From Paenibacillus antarcticus (GTDB lineage Bacteria; Bacillota; Bacilli; Paenibacillales; Paenibacillaceae): a stretch of 64,000 bases of DNA. The DNA lies in the NCBI RefSeq assembly GCF_001637225.1, contig NZ_LVJI01000044.1, forward strand, positions 1 to 64,000, given 5' to 3'. The notes below the pieces were generated by a model. The model saw only the letters and a program-made list of their open reading frames with translations. It ran no database searches and was not told the origin of the DNA. Shown here in pieces: positions 18,221-25,155 of this stretch (position 1 is the first letter of the stretch; every line of letters starts with the position of its first letter). The position numbers and the translations under genes are program-made.

Positions 18221-18303
18221 TTATTTAACTATAATCTTCGCGTCATTGTACACGACCGTTTCCATCAGTGCAAAAGAGCTATCAGGTCCCGTATAGGTTG
18301 CTA
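18221..18303 (-). pseudogene. Possible C-terminal remnant of a lost gene
   Basis: One minus-strand frame reads ATYTGPDSSFALMETVVYN and continues to a TAA at 18221-18223, which looks like the tail of a real protein with no start. It explains the CAGGTCCCGTATAGG stretch that otherwise resembles the cassette repeat. The family is not recognised. Confidence 0.3.
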
Positions 18304-19194
18304 CGTGTACGAGTCACTTTTCTTATACTTCATATCTGTAAATCTTGGTCCTGCAACAAACCCAAGCCTTTGGTATAAGTGTTCTGCTGGATTTCCAATT
18401 AAAATATGTAGTTTTATAACCGGCGTAATCGAATATGCCGCTGTTATAGAGTATTTTATCATAGCTTGCGCAAGTCCTTTTCCACGGTATTCCGGTAGTA
18501 CAAACACATCATTTATACCTGAAAAATTGTTAACTATCTCCGGATATACACCTGCAATACAGCCGCCTATAATTCTGCCTGTGCTTTTTTCCTTTGCTAC
18601 CACTACTTGATTAAGTGTATTAGTTGCTGTGTACCATTCGAAACAATTTCTTATTGTTTTATTAATTTCTTCAATACTTTCTTCCCCAAAGACTTCATAT
18701 GCTATTCCACCAAGAAATGAATTCCTGAGGGCTCTAGCCATTTCTGCTATATCGCTTTCTTTTGGCGTTTCGAGGAAATAGCAATCATCAAGTGAGTAGC
18801 TTAATTTGTCGGTCGGTCGGCACATAATTTGTCTCGGTCGCCAAATTTCTGCACCGAGACTCATTAATATATCAACATTTTCTGTAAGTATACCTTTTAA
18901 TAGGATTTCCCCTTCTGAGCTCATAGCTTCTCCTTGCAGCAATAACAACTTCCAAAATAATCTTCTGTCACAAAAAGGTGCAATTAGAAAAGGAAACATG
19001 ATTACATTAGGAGCAATAATCGCACCACCCACTTTTTCTCCATCACAATACAAAAAATAACAATCTTCAGACCATTTTGTATCATTTAGCCGAGCATTCC
19101 AGTCGTACCACATCTCGATATCTGCTTGTGAATATATGGTTTGATATACAGCAAACAAGTTCTTGTTTGCTTTTACAAAATAATGATTTTTCAT
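18301..19194 (-). CDS. GNAT-family N-acetyltransferase
   Basis: The 297-residue protein looks like a tandem GNAT. The C-terminal half holds the acetyl-CoA binding motif (VLPEYRGKGLAQAMIKY, an R-G-x-G-x-A pattern) followed by KLHILIGNPAEHLYQRLGF, the usual beta-bulge and final helix. The N-terminal half resembles a degenerate GNAT fold. It would acetylate an amine substrate that cannot be named from sequence. The gene stands alone between cassette repeats b and c. Confidence 0.8.
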   Translation of the reverse strand: MKNHYFVKANKNLFAVYQTIYSQADIEMWYDWNARLNDTKWSEDCYFLYCDGEKVGGAIIAPNVIMFPFLIAPFCDRRLFWKLLLLQGEAMSSEGEILLKGILTENVDILMSLGAEIWRPRQIMCRPTDKLSYSLDDCYFLETPKESDIAEMARALRNSFLGGIAYEVFGEESIEEINKTIRNCFEWYTATNTLNQVVVAKEKSTGRIIGGCIAGVYPEIVNNFSGINDVFVLPEYRGKGLAQAMIKYSITAAYSITPVIKLHILIGNPAEHLYQRLGFVAGPRFTDMKYKKSDSYT

Positions 19195-19368
19195 TTACGA
19201 TCCTCATTTCAAAAATATTTTTGCAAGTACATTATTCCATAAAAAAACAACCTCAGTATAATCTTTATCTGCAATTTCTCGTATCTTAATTTCCATACTC
19301 GCCCCCCCATTAATAGAAACATTCGAACAAAGGATTCGACAATTGATGAAGCAATCCTGCCTTAGCGC

Positions 19369-19440
19369 AACGCGGCTGCCGATCTATGCCGGCAGCCGCG
19401 TTTTAGTTATTTATTAAGCTATAGTTGCCCGTTAGTTGAA
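19369..19440. repeat. Cassette repeat c
   Basis: A perfect 13-bp hairpin (AACGCGGCTGCCG and complement, 19369-19402) is followed by a TTGCCCGTTAGTTGAA element (whole element 19414-19440). The layout is the same as in repeats a and b. Confidence 0.65.
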
Positions 19441-19490
19441 AGACAGGTGAAACAGGTTCATTGATACATGAATAATATATATATTTAATA

Positions 19491-19530
19491 AATAGGAGGC
19501 TCCTATTCTGTAGTATTGGAGCCTCCTATT
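19491..19530 (-). terminator. Terminator of the SDR gene
   Basis: A perfect 13-bp stem (AATAGGAGGCTCC and complement) with a 14-base loop sits about 50 bases downstream of the SDR stop. Confidence 0.8.
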
Positions 19531-19578
19531 GTTATACATTTGTTAAACCTATATACAATATTTGAAATAGAAAAAATG

Positions 19579-20373
19579 TTAAAAAATAGTCGGCACCATT
19601 CCCCCATCCATACGGATCGGAGAACCTTTAAATGCGGATGCATAAGGACTACATACAAATGTAGTTAGTCTACCTACTTCAATAGGCTTGATAAATCGCT
19701 GTATTTCAGATTGAGGTAGGTTTGTAGTCATAAATTCTTTCTCTTTTTCTGAAAAAGTCATATCTTCATTAGGATACAAACCCTCAATTATTTGATGTAC
19801 ATTTTCAGAGAGTGTTGGTCCTGGCATGATCGTATTAACTGTAACTTCTGTTCCTATTGTTAATTTAGATAAGCTTTTTGACAATGATAATAGCATTGAT
19901 TTTGTCATACAATACTGAGGCATTTGTCCTGAAGGCATAATTGCTTCTTCACTCGCAATAAAGATAATGCGGCCATAATCATTTTTCAACATTTTAGGTA
20001 AATAAAATTTAGATAATCCATTTGCAGCAAGAACATTAGTACGGAAGTATTTTTCCCATACTTCATCGTCAACGTCCTCATATTTCATAATTTCATAGAT
20101 ACCCATATTGTTAACTAAAATATCAATATTGGGGTATTTTTCAAATAAAGCTTCTCTTTGCCCAATATCCACAATATCGGCTGTAGCATTTTGAGGAGAG
20201 GTAGCCGGGAAATCTGACTTAATCTCATTTACAATTCGTTCTACCTCTCCATAATTTCGTCCATTAATTAGTACATTAACACCTTCTTTAGCAAGTTCTA
20301 TGGCGATTGCTTTACCTATACCTTTCGTTGATCCTGTAACTAAAGCTGTTTTATTGTTTAATCCCATATCCAT
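19579..20373 (-). CDS. Short-chain dehydrogenase/reductase
   Basis: The 264-residue protein has the classical SDR layout: the Rossmann NAD(P) motif TGSTKGIGKA (near residue 14), NNMGIYE (the NNAG position), and the catalytic Ser and Tyr-x-x-x-Lys in ASEEAIMPSG and YCMTKS, then a PGPT loop. It reduces or oxidises an unidentified small molecule. GGAG lies nine bases before the ATG. It lies 215 bases downstream of an AraC-type regulator on the same strand, its likely controller. Confidence 0.88.
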   Translation of the reverse strand: MDMGLNNKTALVTGSTKGIGKAIAIELAKEGVNVLINGRNYGEVERIVNEIKSDFPATSPQNATADIVDIGQREALFEKYPNIDILVNNMGIYEIMKYEDVDDEVWEKYFRTNVLAANGLSKFYLPKMLKNDYGRIIFIASEEAIMPSGQMPQYCMTKSMLLSLSKSLSKLTIGTEVTVNTIMPGPTLSENVHQIIEGLYPNEDMTFSEKEKEFMTTNLPQSEIQRFIKPIEVGRLTTFVCSPYASAFKGSPIRMDGGMVPTIF

Positions 20374-20588
20374 AATAAATTTCTCCTTTTAATTTACTTA
20401 TTCATTCATGGCAAGCTGATTAGGAGTCATTTTTAAAACAGTCTTGTGCTCCGGATAGTGATTATGTTACCTTATCTGGATTGTTCAGTAACTAGTACAT
20501 TACGCCAAATCTCTTGTTTAACACGCCAAATAATAAAACTAAAGTCAAATACTAACTCTCTGTAGAATTGATTAGGTTGAGAAATCTA

Positions 20589-21638
20589 TTAATGAAAAGT
20601 CGGCATTCCTAACCGTCCTTCGGATATCGAGTTTGTACCTAAATGTTCATTACGCCAATTTGAAGGAGTATCACCTTCCCAAAGGCGGAAGGCGCGGTAG
20701 AACGAGTTCTGGTCTTCATATCCAATCAAGAAAGCCACTTCTTTAATATCGAGCGAGGGGTCTGCCAAGTACTCTCGTGCCTGCTCATGTCTAGATTGTG
20801 TCAACAGATGATTGAAGCTCGTCTTCTCGTCAGTAAGCCGGCGCTGCAAGGTACGATCGCTCATACCCAACTCCTTCGCGACAGCCTGAATGTCGGGGCG
20901 CCCTCCTGTGAGGCTCCGTTTTATGATCCATTTGACCATCTCGGTATTTGAGCAGCTGCACTGCTGTTCATCCAACGATCGGTCCAGAACGGGAGTCAGG
21001 ATCTCCAGCAACTCTTCGTTGTACGAGACAAAGGGACGGTCCAGATCTTTTCGATGTAGCGTCAACCGGTTACACTTTGCACCAATCCGGATACGGCAGC
21101 CGAAATATGCTTCAAGGGCTTGTACATCGCCCATTGAGTGCGAAAATTCGACTAACCGCGCCGTCAAAGGTTGACCTGTGCCCCGGCGCCCAAGCTCCAG
21201 AAGACATGCCAGCGTGATACCAACCAGCATCGGCGGACCGGATTGCTCGGTATCCAGCCATTCCAGTTCGATTGTACAGTGCTCGCCATCCTCGGTGATA
21301 CGTAAGCTTTCGGGGGGGCACAATTGTTTGTACCGAGCCATTCGGCTTAGAGCGTCCCGGTAGTCCCGAGCGTGGTAAGTCGCTAAGATGGTCGGTGGGT
21401 ACTGCGCTGTTTCAAAGACGGTCACAAGATTGATGATCCCTTTGGCAGTGTCACCAATGAGATCGGAATAAGCCTGCCAGATCGCGAAATATTGGGCGGT
21501 GGTGACTACTGGTTCAGTAATAATGGTGAGCGGCAGTTGTGCTTTACGAGCTACGTCGTGGGCGGCAATCCCTAATTGACGTAATCCTGCCCAAAATCCT
21601 GGCGGGATTTTAATACGGTTAGAGGTATGAGACTTCAT
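20589..21638 (-). CDS. AraC-family transcriptional regulator
   Basis: The 349-residue protein has an N-terminal Arabinose_bd-type sensing domain (as in OruR/ArgR-like regulators) and a C-terminal AraC double helix-turn-helix: GRPDIQAVAKELGMSDRTLQRRL and DIKEVAFLIGYEDQNSFYRAF with the final WRLWE-like segment. AAAGGAGGT eight bases upstream supports the ATG. It probably controls the downstream SDR gene. Its GC content is visibly higher than that of its neighbours, which suggests the SDR/AraC pair came from another source. Confidence 0.85.
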   Translation of the reverse strand: MKSHTSNRIKIPPGFWAGLRQLGIAAHDVARKAQLPLTIITEPVVTTAQYFAIWQAYSDLIGDTAKGIINLVTVFETAQYPPTILATYHARDYRDALSRMARYKQLCPPESLRITEDGEHCTIELEWLDTEQSGPPMLVGITLACLLELGRRGTGQPLTARLVEFSHSMGDVQALEAYFGCRIRIGAKCNRLTLHRKDLDRPFVSYNEELLEILTPVLDRSLDEQQCSCSNTEMVKWIIKRSLTGGRPDIQAVAKELGMSDRTLQRRLTDEKTSFNHLLTQSRHEQAREYLADPSLDIKEVAFLIGYEDQNSFYRAFRLWEGDTPSNWRNEHLGTNSISEGRLGMPTFH

Positions 21639-21967
21639 ACATATGGACCTCCTTTAGCTACTTACATATTCATTTGGTTGTGATTGGCTGCCCTTCCTTG
21701 TTGATGGGACAGCTATTATAATACCTCTCCAATGTCGCTCTGTAACTAGCAGAAGGTGACATTTCACTTGCCATTTACACCGAATCTTAAGTACACATAA
21801 GAATACACTTAAGTTCGTTAAGGTGTCTACATTAACGTAATAAGCTGCGAAGCATCATTAAAAAAATCATAACTAAAACTAAGTTTTTTGATCGTCCGTT
21901 CAGCCTAATCTGCCCATTAGTTATAACAAACAAACAGCCACAATAGCCGGCTGCCTCTATGTCAATA
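21639..21967. repeat. Intergenic region with cassette repeat d
   Basis: Bases 21906-21923 carry a degenerate copy of the core (AATCTGCCCATTAGTTA). A short hairpin (CAGCC to GGCTG, 21936-21953) follows. A further weak match overlaps the end of the next small frame at 21968. Nothing else is recognised in this stretch. Confidence 0.5.
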
Positions 21968-22069
21968 TTAAGTTATTGTTTCTCGTTTGTATCGGAGTCC
22001 GAAAATTGAAAGCACTGTTACAAATAAGCAGACAATTAAGAATAATATCCGTAAGTCGTAAGCACTCAT
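21968..22069 (-). CDS. Putative single-span membrane peptide, 33 residues
   Basis: The frame encodes a short peptide with one hydrophobic segment (LRILFLIVCLFVTVLSIFG) and a basic C-terminus (RYKRETIT). Only a weak AGGA precedes the ATG, and its 3' end overlaps a sequence resembling the cassette repeat, so it may be chance. It is listed because cassette-like neighbours are also tiny membrane proteins. Confidence 0.35.
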   Translation of the reverse strand: MSAYDLRILFLIVCLFVTVLSIFGLRYKRETIT

Positions 22070-22270
22070 TATAAAAATTCCTAATTGTTCGAAGGTCCTG
22101 AATTAGGGCCCCTACTGTATGGGGGTAGACAGATAGTATGCGGTATCGGCAATTAAGATTGTTCCGATTAGTAGAGAGGAATTTAAAGTGGCACTTTCTT
22201 CATTTCGTATCTCCTCTATCAGTGCTTACTTCCTTAAGGCTAAAACAACTTACAATTCTTAGTCAGTGTT

Positions 22271-22296
22271 GCGTTATCCTGCCCGTTAGCTCAATC
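22271..22296. repeat. Cassette repeat e
   Basis: A clear copy of the core (ATCCTGCCCGTTAGCTCAAT) lies 21 bases beyond the stop of the signal-peptidase-like gene. No strong second hairpin is seen beside it. Confidence 0.65.
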
Positions 22297-22316
22297 GAAG
22301 TCGAATTAGCATTCCA

Positions 22317-22979
22317 TTATTTTTTTTCATATCCCTGAACTTTGCCTATAACATTACCAAAGGGAAGTAGACCATATATCTGACTGTCAATACTTCTCCA
22401 CCAAGTATCACCCATGACAAATAGATGACTATCTGGTACTTTGAACTTCTCCATATCCATATTAAAGTAATCCTTCATGGTTTTCTGACATGATTCGTTG
22501 CATTCAGCTGCTCCTGGCTGATTGACTGTCTTAAAATACTCTTCTTCATCCTGTCCCCAACTTAAAGCCTTTCCATAAAACGTATTTAACTTTTTTTCAT
22601 TCACAAAAATCTGACCTTTTTTTATTTGCACAACTTCACCAGCGAGAGCAATCACCCGCGAGATGTTTTGTTCAGGCGGATTTAAACGCGGATATTTACT
22701 CTTATCAATTGCGGGTGTTTTGTAATAAACCACTTCACCACGTTTAAATTCATTTTGAATGAAATAGTTGGGATCAACCACAAGCTTCCCTTTCTCCTGC
22801 GAGTCGTATTCTAGGTTACGACGGGACATTCCGTCGTTATTGTTCTGAACAAGAATTGAGTCCTGAATTTTTTCTACTATCGCTGGAGACTCCTGAGTAG
22901 AATGGTCAGTAATATTTTGCTCTTCGCAACCAACAATCAACAAAATGAAGAACACACTAAATATCATTTTTAACCACAT
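22317..22979 (-). CDS. Signal-peptidase-I-like lipoprotein, probably inactive
   Basis: The 220-residue protein starts with a lipoprotein signal (hydrophobic helix ending in LIVGC) and then follows the type I signal peptidase (S26) fold: FKRGEVVYYK, RVIALAGEVVQIKKGQIFVN and LFVMGDTWWRSIDSQIYG. The catalytic serine (normally in a SM-x-P motif) is absent, and the general-base lysine position before RVI is serine (ISRVIAL). It is therefore probably a non-catalytic relative anchored by lipid at the outer face of the membrane. GGGGGA precedes the ATG. It is a single-gene unit between repeats e and f. Confidence 0.78.
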   Translation of the reverse strand: MWLKMIFSVFFILLIVGCEEQNITDHSTQESPAIVEKIQDSILVQNNNDGMSRRNLEYDSQEKGKLVVDPNYFIQNEFKRGEVVYYKTPAIDKSKYPRLNPPEQNISRVIALAGEVVQIKKGQIFVNEKKLNTFYGKALSWGQDEEEYFKTVNQPGAAECNESCQKTMKDYFNMDMEKFKVPDSHLFVMGDTWWRSIDSQIYGLLPFGNVIGKVQGYEKK

Positions 22980-23181
22980 TACTAATCCCCCTTCAAGTGT
23001 TCTTCTGCCATGATACTTGTTGTAGATATAAACGGATTAAACCCCACATAGTTGCACTAAACTGCCCGTTAGCTCAATGCTCCCCCAGTACAATCCCTTA
23101 TTGTTTCACTTCCATTCTTTATATTTCCTTTGGAACTCAAATCTCTTTAGCACAATGATTCAGCGTACGCGGATTCTTGGT

Positions 23182-23245
23182 GCTACTCTTCGCTTATAAA
23201 CATGATGAAGAGTAGCTTAGTGAATTAGTCTTGATGTTTATAAGC
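23182..23245. other. Two overlapping, mutually exclusive inverted repeats
   Basis: GCTACTCTTC (23182-23191) pairs perfectly with GAAGAGTAGC (23207-23216). GCTTATAAACAT (23192-23203) pairs perfectly with ATGTTTATAAGC (23234-23245). The arms interleave, so only one stem can form at a time, as in a switch RNA or a folded recombination site. No open frame covers it. Confidence 0.5.
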
Positions 23246-23378
23246 CAACTTCGAGCGACCTACACTTCTTCAAATACGTCCCGTTAAAAATCTTGGGGCC
23301 TTTCCCGGGTTCGCTTTAGATCTAGGGATGATGAACCGAGGGATTATATTCAATACGTTGTTTAAACCATCTAACTCA

Positions 23379-23411
23379 AGCCAAGCTTACATGTCTCATG
23401 TATGCTTGGCT
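23379..23411. terminator. 15-bp hairpin downstream of the small gene at 23469
   Basis: AGCCAAGCTTACATG pairs with CATGTATGCTTGGCT with one mismatch and a three-base loop. It follows the 63-residue gene on the minus strand, but lacks a T tract there, so its role as a terminator is uncertain. Confidence 0.45.
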
Positions 23412-23468
23412 AAAAAGGCAACCTACAGGGTCACCTGTACTTTTAGTACTATTATGTATTCAAACTAG

Positions 23469-23660
23469 TTATTGTAGTGTTATCAACCGATTTACATTCA
23501 CAATATCCTCAAAGGGAACCCATACCAATCCATCTACAGTTCGAATTTTCACTCGAGTCGAATCAATGGACAGTTCAGCTACGCCTGTTAGCGTATCTCC
23601 ATCCTGGAATGTTAAGACAACTCTCTGAGATACAATGCAGCTATATAATTCTTCGATCAT
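23469..23660 (-). CDS. Small beta-rich protein, 63 residues
   Basis: The sequence (MIEELYSCIVSQRVVL, then a DGDTLTGVAELS turn and VPFEDIVNV) suggests a compact five-strand Sm/SH3-like barrel, similar in style to YolD-type proteins; no family is assigned. The ATG is chosen over an in-frame GTG four codons earlier because AAGGAG lies 11 bases upstream of the ATG but abuts the GTG. It is the gene nearest to repeat f. Confidence 0.6.
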   Translation of the reverse strand: MIEELYSCIVSQRVVLTFQDGDTLTGVAELSIDSTRVKIRTVDGLVWVPFEDIVNVNRLITLQ

Positions 23661-23842
23661 GATCAGATCCACTCCTTAATTCCATTTAGTTTAAGAACCC
23701 TAAATCACTATGAATTTCTAAATGATTATCCTGTTATATTTGACACAGCTGCACACTATTCCTACTCTTTAAAAACGACTAATACATGTAGCCATCGTCT
23801 AGATATAATAAGAGCCACCGTTATATTACTTCTCTAATGAAA

Positions 23843-24556
23843 CTACTTAGACGATTTCTTCCCTTTAATACTATAGTCATATACCGAATTGGTTACTTCA
23901 TTGAAAAATTCTATGATCATCTTGCAAGATGCCTCCAATGTTTCTTTCATGGCTTTCTCTTCATGATCAGTTGTATCTTTTTTGAATGCCGGATTGCTAA
24001 ATATTTGTTCTCCCGTCTCAAAACTAAGTTCACTAATTGGATTAATATGTTTACTGTGCTTATTCATATTATTTATGTCTCTAATATATGGGTAGATTGC
24101 TCTTTTATTCTTCCCTATCGTTCTCGTTATATTTTTCATGAAATGATTTGATACTATTTTTTTCCTAACCACTGCAAAATTCAAATTGTTAGGAAGGTGA
24201 TCAGGAAATAAAGCTGTATGTAGAAAATGTGCATAGGTATCAAAGAAACTGTGAACTGTTCCATAGAAGTTTAACGTTATTTTGCTCATAAATAATTCCG
24301 CCGGTAGCTCCGTATAATAATAGTCTATTTTTAATACACTTGAAGGAATTTCAAATGGATTTCCCTCCTCGAATTCCTTTCGCCATATTCTATTTTTATG
24401 ATTGAGTTCATTTTGTACATAGTAATAAGAATTTAAATCCATAATAGAAAAAAATACTTTTTCCTGTGCAGTTTTTAAATACTCGATTGTTTCAGAGGTC
24501 CATATTTGTTGCCACTCATCTAAAACTTTAAGAGAGAAACTGTATTGTTCATTCAA
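23843..24556 (-). CDS. Hypothetical, possibly HEPN-like protein
   Basis: The 237-residue protein is mostly alpha-helical and aromatic-rich. A segment RDINNMNKHSKHINPI with nearby Arg/His residues recalls HEPN-type helical proteins, many of which are RNases or toxin-like, but the Rx4-6H motif is not clear. No membrane helix or signal peptide is seen. It lies upstream of the SMC-like ATPase gene's end, separated from it by repeat g, so it is not obviously in the same unit. The HEPN link is tentative. Confidence 0.5.
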   Translation of the reverse strand: MNEQYSFSLKVLDEWQQIWTSETIEYLKTAQEKVFFSIMDLNSYYYVQNELNHKNRIWRKEFEEGNPFEIPSSVLKIDYYYTELPAELFMSKITLNFYGTVHSFFDTYAHFLHTALFPDHLPNNLNFAVVRKKIVSNHFMKNITRTIGKNKRAIYPYIRDINNMNKHSKHINPISELSFETGEQIFSNPAFKKDTTDHEEKAMKETLEASCKMIIEFFNEVTNSVYDYSIKGKKSSK

Positions 24557-25155
24557 TTTCTACATGCCCCTTTCTAGTTGGGTGTAAACTCAAATCGCCA
24601 TTTGTTCCTACGATGTCAATGAAGAATTGTATCCAATGGCTTTTTACCGTAGCGAGCTTTCCGCAAGATTTCACAGCTGATAATCTCACGATCGTCTTCC
24701 ATCCATAAATTCCTAGTTTTATTTCACCATAGAACGTAACTACCCTTAACTTCAACAAAAACAGCAGCCGTTTACAAACTATCCTGCACGTTAGCTTAAT
24801 CAAGCAGCGGCAGTCTACTATTTTGTTTCCGAGTCTACTACTTTATTTTTGAGTCTAGAATTATATTTTATTCTGACACTCAACGCCCCAATTTTTAATA
24901 TAATAAACCTTAATGCCAGGAGTTTTCTGGATCAGTATTTTATGATACAGAGCGCAAGTGTTATACTCCTTACAGTAGCCCGCTGTTGTCGTGGTGTTAA
25001 GCAATAATAATCCTCTCGTTTCTCCATCGATTGAATTTTTGCGTTCCGCATCCCTTATTTATTAAATTCGAACATTAAAATATTTTCGCCAATCTTGAAT
25101 CGAAAAGAACCAGACAGCAAGAAAAATAAGTTCCCAACTAACTGGTTCTATTTTG
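24557..25155. repeat. Intergenic region with cassette repeat g and a 20-bp tandem repeat
   Basis: Bases 24776-24802 carry the core element ATCCTGCACGTTAGCTTAAT. Right behind it, 24811-24870 are three tandem 20-bp units starting CAGTCTACTA, GAGTCTACTA and GAGTCTAGAA, the reverse complement of the TAGACT motif found at 17.7 and 28.2 kb. An 84-codon frame at 24549-24803 starts inside the repeat and has no support. Nothing else is recognised. Confidence 0.6.

Larger units (their letters stand above)
22980..23468. other. Intergenic region with repeat f and strong inverted repeats
   Basis: No gene is seen. Cassette repeat f lies at 23051-23078 (AAACTGCCCGTTAGCTCAAT at its end). A pair of overlapping inverted repeats lies at 23182-23245 and a 15-bp hairpin at 23379-23411; both are listed separately. 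Confidence 0.55.

Noticed and set aside
18276..18300. CAGGTCCCGTATAGG stretch as another cassette repeat
   Set aside because: It falls in a coding-like remnant (TYTGPDSS) and does not keep the CGTTAG half.
17790..19440. Cassette repeats as true integron attC sites
   Set aside because: The paired R boxes RYYYAAC and GTTRRRY are not found in the right order, and no IntI-type integrase with its extra motif is present.
24549..24803. 84-codon minus-strand frame
   Set aside because: It begins inside cassette repeat g, has no ribosome binding site and no recognisable protein features.
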